Shown one piece after another: positions 1 through 10,031 of a DNA stretch of 64,000 nt. Both the position numbers and the translations under genes were made by a program. The notes below the pieces were generated by a model, which saw nothing but the letters and a program-made list of their open reading frames with translations, was not told where the DNA came from and did not search any database. Numbering within the stretch: the first letter of the stretch is position 1; each line of letters opens with the position of its first letter. Source of the DNA: Oxytricha trifallax. Its lineage: Eukaryota; Ciliophora; Spirotrichea; Sporadotrichida; Oxytrichidae. The DNA lies in contig ARYC01017409.1 in assembly GCA_000711775.1 (NCBI GenBank), forward strand, positions 18,157-82,156. Direction: 5' to 3'.

Positions 1-553
1 TTCATCCTTCCCTGTATTTTCCGAATCAATTTTTGATAATTCTTCTCTTAAATTACGCTTTCCAAGTTTTACTACAAGATCCTCTTCTTTTGGGATTTCT
101 CCCTCTACTATAGAAGAATTTTGAGCCAAAGCTGAAGTTTATGTTGCTGCCTTCTCTGATTATTAGTTTTAAAACTGTTGGTCACGGCTATTAAAAATGT
201 CAGAATAGAGTCCCATTAGATTTTATTGAACAATTAATATAAAAGTTACACTGCAGCTGCAACAGTTTCTTGAATATTTAAAGGGGGTGCCTATGATTAT
301 TATATTTTACTTACTTAGCTTTCTTGAGTTGGAACTTGAGTTCCCTAATTTTCTCTCCCAATCCCTATTTGCTCTACAGCAACTCCTTGCACTCTCTGTA
401 TATATCATCAATACTCTGATCTTGAATTGGGAAAGCTTCAATGTTATCATAGTTGAATTATTTTCCAGTTTTGGTAGGAGAGGTTTTTGTAGTTTCACCA
501 GAAATATCTTAAGTCATGGTTTGGATGTCGTCGTGTATCTCTCTATTTGACAT
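1..553 (-). CDS. hypothetical charged protein, 5' part (runs off left edge)
   Basis: Reading leftward with TAA/TAG as Gln, an ATG at 553-551 opens a frame starting MSNREIHDDIQTM and running about 85 codons to near 295. It is hydrophilic, ends in a Lys/Glu-rich possible helix, and has several Gln codons written as TAA/TAG. A second open stretch at about 200-1 (Ser/Gln/Glu/Lys-rich) continues off the window. The 295-200 gap contains a GTAAGT-like donor on the minus strand, so it is an intron or an IES; I could not fix its borders. No family recognised. The plus-strand frame over 287-550 is an antisense shadow. Confidence 0.5.
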
Positions 554-715
554 TTTACCAAGATTATTTTAATCAATAATTTAATATTATCTTCCCATCA
601 ATTATAGTAAAGTAGTCGAAGAATTATAAAATTATAATAATGAGTGGAATGTATTACGAATATTAATAATAAAATAATGAATATTAAATTAAATATTATT
701 AATAATTAATCTTCA

Positions 716-1701
716 ATGAGTGCTTACGATTTGCTAGAAAATTCGCTTCGTTTAATAAATACACAATAAGGTAGAGAAAAAGTAAGTAAAAATTTAGCGC
801 TAATGACTTATTCTCATCAGTTAAACATCAATACACAACTTATATTGCTGTGATTATTCTTAAATAATTTTGAAATTTATAGACATGCAGATTATTACAC
901 TACTTTATTAAGTTTATAATCCCAATTCTAACAACTTAAGGAGTGAGATTTCAAGAATTAATTGAGAAATTGCAAAAACTTAAGAATTCTATGTCAATCA
1001 CAAGGAAGGTGCTGAGATTTGGAATGCCCCTTACTTATGCCCATGATATAATTAGTAGGTTCAAAACTCATGAACGTAAAGGAGTCAGAATGATATTTTG
1101 GAGGACACTTCAAGATATCAGTTGCTATGTTATTTATGATAATTTCTAATATTTTTTATGTAATTTTGATTGAATCTTATAAAAGTTAAAGATTATTATA
1201 TCAGCAAAAGTTTATACTACATTTTAGACCACCCAATATACGCCAATAAATTAGGCTTAATTCAGCTAAACAAATCCAGGTCTGAAGATTTGAGGTATCA
1301 CAGTAATAGATTCTGGCTTATAAGTGCAATAATTGACATTATGTGCGATGTCGTTGAATTATACCAGATTCAAAAAGATATTCAGATAGCTGTAAGTATT
1401 TCATAAATTCCTTGTAAAATTCTTGTAGAAATAACACTCTCTTGGGAAGAAATCTTAGTAAAACTTAAATCCAAATGTTAAAAATCACCATAATCACAGT
1501 GCTTAGGATGTGAGGGAGAGACTAAGGCGACTATATCAACTACACTTTTTGAAGATGTTAAGCATTTTGAGAAGTGTAATGGACATACCCACTGCTTTGC
1601 ACTATATGGGCAGTGATAGAGTCAACGGACAGGTTGCTGGGCTTACTGGAACCGTCTCAAGTATTATATCTATATATAATCTATGGGGAAAGCTACTGTG
1701 A
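716..1701 (+). CDS. PEX11: PEX11-family peroxisomal membrane protein, germline copy with one IES
   Basis: Peroxin-11 drives peroxisome elongation and division. Exon 1 (716-781, starts MSAYDLLENSL, contains the QGREK stretch near residue 20), intron 782-882 (GTAAGT...ATAG), exon 2 (883-1391), intron 1392-1506 (GTAAGT...TTAG), exon 3 (1507-1701, TGA stop). Exon 2 is split by an IES at 1115-1197. After joining, the frame is exact and gives 228 residues, normal for the family. Family features: N-terminal GRxK followed by an LLHYF helix, ITRKVLRFG in the middle, LYYILDHPIYANKLGL, NRFWLIS, and a C-terminal glycine-rich membrane segment ending in YNLWGKLL. TGA as stop while internal TAA/TAG codons are read through supports the ciliate code. 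The remaining doubt is only which PEX11 paralogue this is. Confidence 0.9.
1115..1204. other. IES in PEX11, pointer ATATCAG
   Basis: ATATCAG occurs at 1115-1121 and again at 1198-1204. Removing one copy plus the spacer (83 bp, not a multiple of 3) joins two frames into LQDISKSLYYILDHP, the expected PEX11 sequence. Excising it as a GT-AG intron would give the wrong frame, so this is an IES and not an intron. Confidence 0.9.
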
Positions 1702-2049
1702 AGATTGAATATATTAATTATTATTCATTCAAAGTTTAGGGATTATTAACATACAAATTAATTTACTCTATCAATTTAACATGAGTATGTCTGTGTTGAC
1801 GTTATAATAAAAAAGAGTAAATTTAAGATAATATAATTAATAAAATGAAAAATTAGCAATCGATCAATGCAAATAATTCATCCTAGTCATCTGCACTGGG
1901 ATCAACCTAAAAGTCTAATTCTGTTAAGCAATCACTAATAATTAAGTTAATATAATGGTTTAATTGATAATAATTGAAACCTTTATATATCATATTGGTT
2001 ATATGAATAAAAGCTTGGAAGTAATAAATCAAACAAATTCAAACATAAC
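1702..2049. other. AT-rich intergenic spacer
   Basis: About 350 bp between the PEX11 stop and the SNARE start codon. Very AT-rich, no frame of substance on either strand. Probably holds the 3' and 5' untranslated regions and the chromosome-end addition sites of two nanochromosomes, but nothing marks them. Confidence 0.5.
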
Positions 2050-4263
2050 ATGGCCAAAAAGACAGATTAGACTCTGCCTGATGATGGAAACTCAACTATC
2101 CCGACTATTGCAGATGAAGAGTCTCACTCACTATCTCTAAATTAATTATTAATCATAACGCATAATTACTAGTAAAGAAACCACATAATTGTATTTAAGC
2201 ATAGAATAATAGAATAGCATTCATAGAAAGAAAACAATAAAAGAGTTGACTTGTTGGAGCAGAGAGTCTCCGCTATTAAATCTATTTCACTTGGGCTTAC
2301 AAATCAGCTTCAGGATGACAAAAATATATTTAATTATATTTTCTATATAAATGCAGCGTATTTTTAATATTTATTGTATTTAATCATTGTATATAATAAT
2401 CAAAATTATTCTATTAGTAAATGTGATATCATCTCTAGGGAGTGGATTCGACAGGACTAAGCAAATGCTCGGGAAAACTTTTAATAAAATGGACGAATTA
2501 GTAACCAAGGGCAGTGGCAGTCTCTGGACTTATGTCGCTGTCATATTAATACTTATATGTTCACCCCGAGGTACCCCCACCCACCCCTAAACCCAGTCCA
2601 CAAACCACTACCAAGATACCCCCCACCCCTCCCCACCTCAAAAATGAAGTCCCCTATATTAACCCACTTTGCATGAAAAATCATATTTTCAAGGACTGAA
2701 TCGACTTCCTTCATTACATCTCACACTCATAACAATATTTGGCTATGGGATTAAGCACCCCCCCTCATAATGTATAGTTTTCTTTTTGTAGTTTGATAGA
2801 GTTTTTGACGCTGAGTAATAGTAGCAAATGAACTACTAGTATGCGATCAATAGTTTTCGAGATATGGCCCCATATAATTCACATTTTATATATAAAATTA
2901 AAGTAAAAATTATAAAAATATTTCCAATTTTTTATAAATTTCTAATTTTTCCTTAAAATATCAATTTAGAGGATTTAATGAAAATTTAAAGAATTTATAT
3001 AATTTATCAAAATAATATCATAATAAATTATTTGGACGTTAATTTTATTGCCTTATTGTAAAATAATATATTATGATATTATTTTGATAAATTATATAAA
3101 TTCTTTAAATTTTCATTAAATCATCTAAATTGGTATTTTAAACAAAAATTAGATTTTTATGAAAAATTGAAAATATTTTTATAATTTTTACTATAATTTT
3201 ATATATAAAATGTGAACTTAATGGGGCCATATCTCGAAAACTATTGATCGCACACAAGCAGTTTATTAGCTACTATTACTCAGCGTCAAAAACTCTATCA
3301 GACTACAAAAAGAAAAATACACATTATGGGGGGGGCGTGTTTGATCATAGCCCCAATATTTATATATAAAATGATATAAATTTTCCAAAAATATCTATTA
3401 TCTTTTTAATTGCTATTTTGATGTTATTTGGAATTTTTGGCAAATCTCACTACGTCCGCCGACAATTTAAGACACCTTCTGCCATAGGAAAATATATTTT
3501 TCAATTGAGTTTACATTGTTTAGACTTATTGCAGATTTTATTAATACAATAAAGCTATGCGCATAAAAATTTCAAAAATCTTTATCAGCCTAAATCATCT
3601 CTTTACGATTTAAATATAAAAATTAACATGAATAAATTTATTAAAAAAATCATTTACTGTTTTAAAATAAAAATTATTCTATCATAAAATATGATAATGA
3701 TTATGCTATGATTTATCTAAATGAAATTAAAAATAAATTAACAAAATTTATTATTTTTTATTAATATTTCAATATATTTTGATTTTTATTCTATACAGTA
3801 AATGTTTTTTTTAATAAATTTATTCATGTTAATTTTTATATTTAAATCGAAAAGAGATGATTTAGGCTGAAAAAGATATTTGAAATTTTTATGCGCATAG
3901 CTTTATTGTAATAATAAAATCTGCAATAAGTAAACAATGTAAACTCAATTGAAAAATATTTTCCTATGGCAGAAGATGTCTTAAATAGTCGACGCACGTA
4001 AGGACAGTTGCCAAAAATTCAAAATAAAATCAAAACAGCAATTAAAAAGATAATAGATAATTTTGAAAAATTATATCATTTATATATAAATATTGTTATA
4101 AGAGTGAGATGTCATGAAGGGAGACGATTCAGACCTTGGGAATATGATTTTTCATATAAAGTGGGGTAAATTAGGAGGACTTCATTTTTGAGGTGGGAGG
4201 AGGGGTGGGAGGGGGTACCTCGGGTGAACACTTATACTTGCAATACTCTATAAATTTGGATGA
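2050..4263 (+). CDS. BET1: Bet1-like Qc-SNARE, interrupted by a foldback element
   Basis: Tail-anchored SNARE for ER-Golgi transport. ATG 2050 opens MAKKTDQTLPDDG. The SNARE helix is in two parts: LLEQRVSAIKSISLGL with TNQLQDD (2250-2320) and, in another frame, GSGFDRTKQMLGKTF with NKMDELV (2439-2510), matching the order of Bet1 heptads. The membrane anchor begins LWTYVAVILI and is then cut at 2558 by a 1.67-kb element. The anchor resumes at 4237 with LAILYKFG and TGA at 4261. Joining across the ACTTATA repeat gives one uninterrupted hydrophobic segment with a four-residue tail, exactly what a Bet1 C-terminus needs. The part between about 2110 and 2240 is in frame but poorly conserved and could hide another IES. 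Sft1-type SNAREs are the alternative family. Confidence 0.82.
2319..2405. other. probable IES in the SNARE gene, pointer candidate CAAAA
   Basis: The frame changes between the two halves of the SNARE helix. CAAAA at 2319-2323 and 2401-2405 are 82 bp apart, which gives the required frame shift. A short GT-AG intron at 2417-2438 would also restore phase, so the exact borders are uncertain. Confidence 0.45.
2558..4229. mobile_element. foldback/MITE-like germline element in SNARE coding sequence
   Basis: Long inverted repeat beginning GTTCACCC(C)GAGGTACCCC at the left and ending with its complement at 4229. The arms pair over several hundred bases (left arm about 2558-3685, broken by a second element; right arm about 3780-4229), with an AT-rich centre near 3690-3780. 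The flanks carry ACTTATA at 2551-2557 and 4230-4236, a 7-bp target-site duplication. No protein of any length is encoded, so it is non-autonomous. The left arm is C-rich and carries roughly 40 bp absent from the right arm. It must be eliminated for the SNARE to be made. Confidence 0.88.
2741..3353. mobile_element. second foldback element nested in the first
   Basis: A 613-bp palindromic element with ends GGCTATGG... and ...CATAGCCC sits inside the left arm of the outer element. It is flanked by CAATATTT at 2733-2740 and 3354-3361, an 8-bp target-site duplication. The right arm of the outer element shows the empty site: its complement reads straight through CAATATTT. Terminal regions include C7/G8 runs and a shared segment ending in the TTTTTGTAG motif. 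No coding capacity. Confidence 0.85.
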
Positions 4264-4742
4264 AATTTTGGCTTAAGAAAAGCAAAACATTTGTAGAATT
4301 AAGTTTATGAAAAATCATTATGAATTCTGTAATAGATTAAATTCTTCAGATTGAGTTGTGATGTGATTATACTAGTTAAATTTAATTTTGGAGTAATATT
4401 ACAGTCAAAATTCTTACATTATATGCTTTTAATAAAATTTCCATCTTAATAATTTACAATAGTATCATTTTGGCAATAATAAGTTTAATTTTAAATTATT
4501 AGAAATTATCAATCTTTTGTGGAACTTAGAGTTAATGTCATCCAAAATAACTAATTCTACTCAATAAAATAACACAAATATGTCCCACTATTGCTAAACT
4601 TGCTTCACTTTACATTAAATTATAATTATTATTCTACATTTATGAATATAGTTATTATTCCAACAATAAATCAGCAGAGAAGGGATAAACAGTTTACAGT
4701 AATTAGACAACTACATAGCAAAGCTCTAAGAGACATTGAAAG
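4264..4742. other. AT-rich spacer upstream of the CLASP gene
   Basis: About 480 bp. Mostly without coding signal. A short open stretch from an ATG at 4642 (MNIVIIPTINQQRRDK and on to about 4750) could be an upstream segment of the CLASP gene read in another frame, but no pointer linking it was found. Confidence 0.4.
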
Positions 4743-7501
4743 ATGTCCAAAGTAATCATTTCTCAATTATATAAACTTGTTTTAGCATATGAATGGAAGG
4801 ATAGAATTGCCTCAATTCAATTAATTTACACAATAACTGAATCCATATCTAAAGATGGGGAAAATGAGTAATTTACATCGGAGTGTCTCGATTAAATCTT
4901 CAGGAAATTACAGAAATCACTTCAAGCCTAAATTCTTGATTTGAGGTCTACTGTTATGATAATAATTCACATTTTAAAGAACATAGAATTTTGAGAATAA
5001 ATAAGGAATTTAATGTCTATTATAAATTAATGAAAGAAGCATGCAATCTTCTGATATACTTTGCAAATCAATACCCTCAAGATTTCGAGGCTCACTCACA
5101 CAGATATGTTAATGATGAATGTTTACTCAAAGCATTAAGCAGTGGTAAAAAGGTAATTGTCGACCTCGCACATGAATGTATTTCTGCTATTTTTAAAAGC
5201 ACTTCAAACAATAGGTAAGTTCAGGTATTCACAAATAACTTGAGATAAATCTTAGAAATGAGATATAAAGTTTTTGGAAATGAAAGTTCATTCTGAATTT
5301 TGCGCTTAAATTTGGATATTAAAATTTATTTATGTATAGGTTAATCATTTAAGTTCATGAGCAAATTAGAAAAACAAAGAATACTGTACTCAAGTAAAAG
5401 CTTTAGGAGTATTGGCGAGATATAATATAAATAGTCAATTAACTTGTTTTTATTTTTTGATATTATCCAATACTTTCACACAATTATGACTACATATCCT
5501 ATTGAATCCTTAATTAAAAACCAAGACATCCTTGAAAGTTTCATATTCTTAGCACTTTAAGATGCAAATGATTAAGTCAGAGCAAAGTGCAGGCAATCTT
5601 TCTCAGAATATAAAAAACTCTTTCCTCAAAGAGCAGATACCTTATTTTACCAGTTCGATCTAAACATTCAAAAGGCGATTATCAACTAGCAGTCTCAAGA
5701 AGATCCAAGTTTCTTAAAACCTGTAGCTTAAAAACAAATAAGTGAAGGAGTAGTGGTTGCGGCAATCTCTGAGGGAGAACAGCATTTATTGAGTCCTAAA
5801 TTCTAGAAAAATTCAGCTTCAGCTAATGAAACTGGAACATCGCCCTATATTCATAAGCTACGCTCAACTAGTGCTATGAGGTCATTCAAAAGGAATGAAG
5901 ACGATCGCAGTCAAGAGAGATAATCAATACCACATAACTTTACACTTCCCTCAAGATAATTACAGAGATAGTTTGCATCACCAATGGCTTCAAGAAGACC
6001 TCATTTCAGAAGTTAGCTTGGGAATTCAATTGAAGGATAATAGAATTTAAATCCAACGTCACCAAGGCCTTATTCTTTTCTCAAAGCAGGACAGAGACTT
6101 CAATCTACAACAAAGGATATGACAGGGGAAAAAGATACTAATAGTTTGGAAAGCTAGAAGAAAATTGCATTCAGAAAAAGTGCTTAAATACCATCCAAAA
6201 ATCTTGATAATTCCTTTTAAAGTAAAGATTTGAATAATCCAGTAAATGGAAATTAATAAGAGATACTTAATGTTGCTTCGAAATTGAGACATCTTTACAA
6301 GTCTAAATAAGGTAGGGAAGATAGTTTAGATGAGAAAGTGGATAATTAATTTAGGAGACCAATGATTAGATTTATATAGTTGTTTTTACTTTATGACTTC
6401 TGACAATAAAATTGCTTTTAAGAAAAAGTCTCAACCAATCGTTAACACCAATTTAGTTTCTCAAATGGAAAGGACTCAAGATTCCACAAGAGTAACTTAG
6501 AATCAAGTTTTATCTCCATCGAACTCTAATAAACACCTTCTTAAACTGAAAAATAAATCTCTAAATTCATCAATATAAAAACGATAAAATCAGATGAAAT
6601 CTTAGCACTCACTTTCTTCACTTCACTCTTCTCCTGGTATAGGTATAGATGCTATAACTCTTATATTTATTAAAAATTTCAATACATTTATCCAATTATA
6701 ATCTTTAGACTAAAGATGACAATACTAAGCTGAGAGTATCTACTGATAAGAACATATTCAATTATCCCCACTTATAAAATCATTTAACTAAAAATGCTCA
6801 ATAATCCTAGAATTTGCAATTACCTTAAATCTCTTAAGAAGTTCAAAGACCAAACAGTGCCCTTTAGATGTCGTCAATCCAAGTTGATCAAGTCCTTCAT
6901 GCTTTAGATTCTACTGAAAACAGTATACAAAATTCCTCATTAATACTTTCAGTAGGTGATTAACTAACATAAAACAAACCCACAAATCTTTAACAAAGCA
7001 ATCGAGATTAGATATTTTCTCATGAATAAGTTAAGCCCAAAATGCATAATAACTATTTAAATTCTTCTCTGGAGATGTAAGATTTAAAAGAACAAACTCT
7101 TAAGGTGTAGAATGATTCAAAAGAGTAAAAAATAAATGAGCTTATAAAGAAATGCAGTAGCTAGAATGAACGAGAGAGATATAGCGCCTATTGTTAAATT
7201 GCAGATATTTATAATTTGGATTCTTCAAACAATGACGATAGTGATTCTTCACTGCCACCCGTATAATATACAATTTTTGAGATTATTCAAGATATGCTTA
7301 TTAACTAATTTGGTTATTGAATGCTTCGCACTTATTCTATAAAACCTAATCAAAGGCATGTCTGATGAAAGTAAGGAAATTAAATTGACAGTAATAGACA
7401 CGCTTTTTAATTTATACATCTATTTTAAAGATACCTTGATTTAAGTTAGTCATTAGATAATTGAGAAAATTATCACAAATTTGGCATCGAATTCTTGCAT
7501 T
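4743..7501 (+). CDS. CLASP: CLASP-like microtubule-binding TOG-domain protein, 3' end lost at TBE
   Basis: CLASPs bind microtubule ends through TOG (HEAT-like) domains. From ATG 4743: SQLYKLVLAYEWKDR, then IKAL-like helices; a 20-bp IES lies at 4986-5005 and an intron at 5215-5339. Segments after it carry the CLASP signatures LQDANDQVRAKCRQSFSEYK and LFPQRADTLFYQFD. Next comes a long basic, Ser/Gln-rich linker (about 5750-7190), as in the family. The C-terminal TOG-like part (NLIKGMSDESKEIK through QIIEKIITNLASN, 7350-7495) stops abruptly at 7501, where the TBE begins. Several frame changes (about 5430-5470, 6370-6390, 6660-6780, 7300-7345) must be further IESs or introns whose borders I did not resolve. 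The rest of the gene is not seen on the far side of the TBEs. Confidence 0.78.
4986..5011. other. 20-bp IES in CLASP gene, pointer GAATTT
   Basis: GAATTT at 4986-4991 and 5006-5011. Removing 20 bp eliminates an in-frame TGA and joins HILKNIEF to NVYYKLMKEACNLL in one frame. Near the lower size limit for an IES. Confidence 0.75.
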
Positions 7502-7603
7502 CAAAACCCCAAAACACCTTAGTGAGGTTTATAAGTGCTTTGATTTGTAGGGTATAGTTGGGGTCTTATTGGGGTTAGTAGAGAAATTAGGCCAATTTGC
7601 AAA

Positions 7604-8668
7604 ATGAGAAATAGAAATTAGCGAAATTTAGGGTCTATTTATGATGAGTAATATTTAGATTTACTGCTTAAGCTTAGGTATGGTACAAGTATTAATATAG
7701 ACTAAGCCAAACCTGTTCTAAATTATGCAGCAATAGCAAAGTTATTACGCAAGAGTGCCTCAACTGTTAGGTATCACTGCTTGCTAGCTGTTTAGCATTT
7801 TAATTCTGGTTGTTGAACGCATCCTGTAAGAAAATAAAAGTTCTCTTAGCAGCATATTGAATATCTCTGCGATTCTAAGACTCTTAAGTATTGGGCACAT
7901 TTCCCACTTGACTAGCGAGCTGTGATGTTTCATCGCAAGTTTCCTGACATGCGTATCTCACCATAGACTATCGCAAATATTTATTGAAGGAATGGTATTA
8001 CCTTCAAGACTGTCAATAGAGTGAAGAGAGTGATTGACTTTACTCTGCCATTTTATAGTAATAATTTAAACTATATATATGATTAAATGCAGAGGTCTGT
8101 TGATAATAACATCAAGTTCATACACGCTGATGAAGCTGTGTTTACGTTCAACACCTTTATTAATAAGTCTTGGTACAAGAAGTACGATAATATAGAAGTG
8201 TATGACTAAAAGGTTAAGGTTGTCACTCACGCAATTTTGGCTGGTATCAGTGAAGATTCAGGCTTAGAAACTTATGTTATTCATCCTCGCTCTATTAAGC
8301 GAGAGCAGTATATAGAGTTCTTACAAAAGCTAAGAGATAAGTACAACGATCAAGAGATCATCCTTTTTGTTGATAACCTCTCAGTTCATAAGACTAAGGA
8401 ATCTAAGAAAGCATATGAAGAGTTGAAGATAACTCCTGTGTATAACGTTCCTTACAGTCCTCAATTTAATGGAATCGAATTCTATTGGAGTTAGATTAAG
8501 ACTCACTACAAGAAACTCTTGCTGTATCACCTAATGCATGATCTACCAATCGACACAGTAGACTTAATACAGAGTAGTTGCAAGAGAGTGGGTAAAGACT
8601 AGACTACGATATGTGCAAGGAAAGGAAGAATGAATGTTTATTAATAAGTGTTAGACTTAAATGAATGA
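7604..8668 (+). CDS. TBE transposase (copy A), one in-frame TGA
   Basis: DDE transposase of the IS630/Tc1/mariner superfamily that mobilises TBEs and is implicated in genome rearrangement in Oxytricha. ATG 7604 (MRNRNQRNLGS) to TGA 8666-8668 gives 355 codons, about 42 kDa, the family size. N-terminal helix-turn-helix around AAIAKLLRKSASTVRYHC. Catalytic residues: first Asp in FIHADEAVFTF (about 8138-8160), second in ILFVDNLSVHK (about 8360-8395), the final acid in SPQFNGIEFYWS (about 8457-8492). One TGA lies in frame at codon 71 (7814-7816), between FNSGC and THPVRK; everything else is open. The neighbouring copy has TGA at the same codon. The gene converges on the small-protein gene with 6 bp between stops. 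Confidence 0.9.
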
Positions 8669-8674
8669 ATTATT

Positions 8675-9465
8675 TCACATATCAAACGAACTCTTAAATG
8701 GATTCGGCTTCTCTTTCTTTTCTTCCTCTGGTGCTTTACTAGGACCCATGTTTCTTCTCTTTGTACCAGCACCAGCATCTATGTTCATTTCATCAGACTT
8801 TTAAACTTCATTATAAAGTCTCTTGCTAACTTAATGAATGGTTTGAGACTTTCTCTCTCTGTGAACCTTTGCATTCTCTTTCATTAGAAATATACCAGTT
8901 CCAGGTTTCCCTAAAAAGTTATAAATCAAAGCTTACTAGAGAGATAAGGATGCTTCTTAAGCTCTGCTAGCCACGTCTCGCTTATTAGTATTCCTTGCTT
9001 CTTTTAATCTTCAGGAGAAATAGAGTAGCGTTTCTTATGAGCTTCTTCCATAATTTCTCTCAAATAATCCTCTTTGATTGTACCAAGAACACCAAAGAAG
9101 AATTTTCTTTCAGGCAACTTATTTGAGAGCTGCTTCTTGCTAGGAAGGTAAATAACCACTTCATCATCTTTCATTGCATCCTCGTAGAGATTTGTGACTG
9201 AAATCTCTGGGTAGTTAGGTATTTCAATCAGTTTGATTTCTTTGTTTTTAAAAGCTTTCTTCTCCTCGCAGAGTATTGCTTTTAAGAATGATATTTTAGT
9301 ACCTTCCATCGTTGGAAGGAATAGACCAACTGTATACATCGTTGATTAACATCAATTTATTTTACCATGCTAAGTAAGGTATCGATAGAGATCCTCCTTG
9401 CTTCTGAATCTTGAGATCATTTCTTGAGCCTCAACCCTTTTCATTTGTTCATTGAATGATTCCAT
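8675..9465 (-). CDS. TBE '22-kDa' conserved protein (copy A), two short introns
   Basis: ATG at 9465 (MESFNEQMKRVEAQEM) to TGA at 8677-8675. Two tiny introns: 9330-9365 (36 nt, GTAAAA...ACAG) and 8911-8936 (26 nt, GTAAGC...TTAG). After splicing the length is a multiple of three and gives 242 residues. Central part VGLFLPTMEGTKISFLKA; C-terminal Lys/Glu-rich tail KAPEEEKKEKPNPFKSSF. Function unknown; this is the middle gene of the standard TBE set. Both introns recur at the same places and lengths in copy B, which supports them. Copy A appears intact. Confidence 0.85.
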
Positions 9466-9599
9466 CTTTGTTCCTCTTCCTATTAATGAATTTCAAGTTT
9501 TAATTTATAGACTTCTGGATCCTATCCTTTAAAATCTTACTATTAAATATGGGCATCTTATAGGAGGTCAACCCTGTAAAGATACGTGGAGAAGGTTCG

Positions 9600-9880
9600 C
9601 AGAAGCTGTAACAAACTTCAGAGATGGAGCTCCATTTTTATCAATTTAGTTCCATTAAATTAGTACTAAATTTGTTTAAATTTAATTAGTACCGGTACTA
9701 AATCCGTTTAAGTTTAATTGGTACCAATTTAATAGTACCAAAACTTAATTAGTACCTAGTTTTAATCCAGTGAGGTTTGAATGGAAAAGTTCCAATCTGG
9801 TTCAAAACTTAATTGGTACCAGTACCAACCTGAACTTTATCTGAGTTAGTACCAGAATCAAAATTATTAAGAGCAAAATT
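9600..9880. repeat. GGTACC-centred palindromic repeats in TBE copy A
   Basis: Between the divergently oriented 22-kDa gene and zinc-finger/kinase gene lies a cluster of short related units: AATTAGTACC, GGTACTAAAT, AATTGGTACCAATT and similar, each followed by TTTAATT-like spacers. The arrangement recurs in copy B (about 11680-11770). Position suggests a shared promoter or protein-binding region; that is inference. Confidence 0.65.
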
Positions 9881-10031
9881 ACAAAAATTATAGTTATAAA
9901 CTGAGTATAAATATGAAGTCTTAGAACTGAGATCAAACCATCATTAATACTGTAGCAACTCCTACATAGTCCAGCTATAGCTATAGAGGTTTTAAGAGCT
10001 TTATAATAGAAATTTAAATTTGAATTTAAAC

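Noticed and set aside
287-550. Plus-strand open frame rich in Leu/Phe
   Set aside because: The minus strand gives a better protein starting MSNREIHDD under the ciliate code; the plus frame is its antisense shadow.
1121-1204. GT...AG intron in PEX11
   Set aside because: Splicing there gives a wrong frame; excision between the ATATCAG repeats gives the conserved sequence.
2558-4229. CRISPR or satellite array
   Set aside because: The repeats are inverted arms, not direct repeats with spacers.
7502-7530. C4A4 repeats as macronuclear telomeres
   Set aside because: They are linked to TBE gene sets or terminal inverted repeats and embedded in longer sequence, so they are transposon ends and not chromosome ends.
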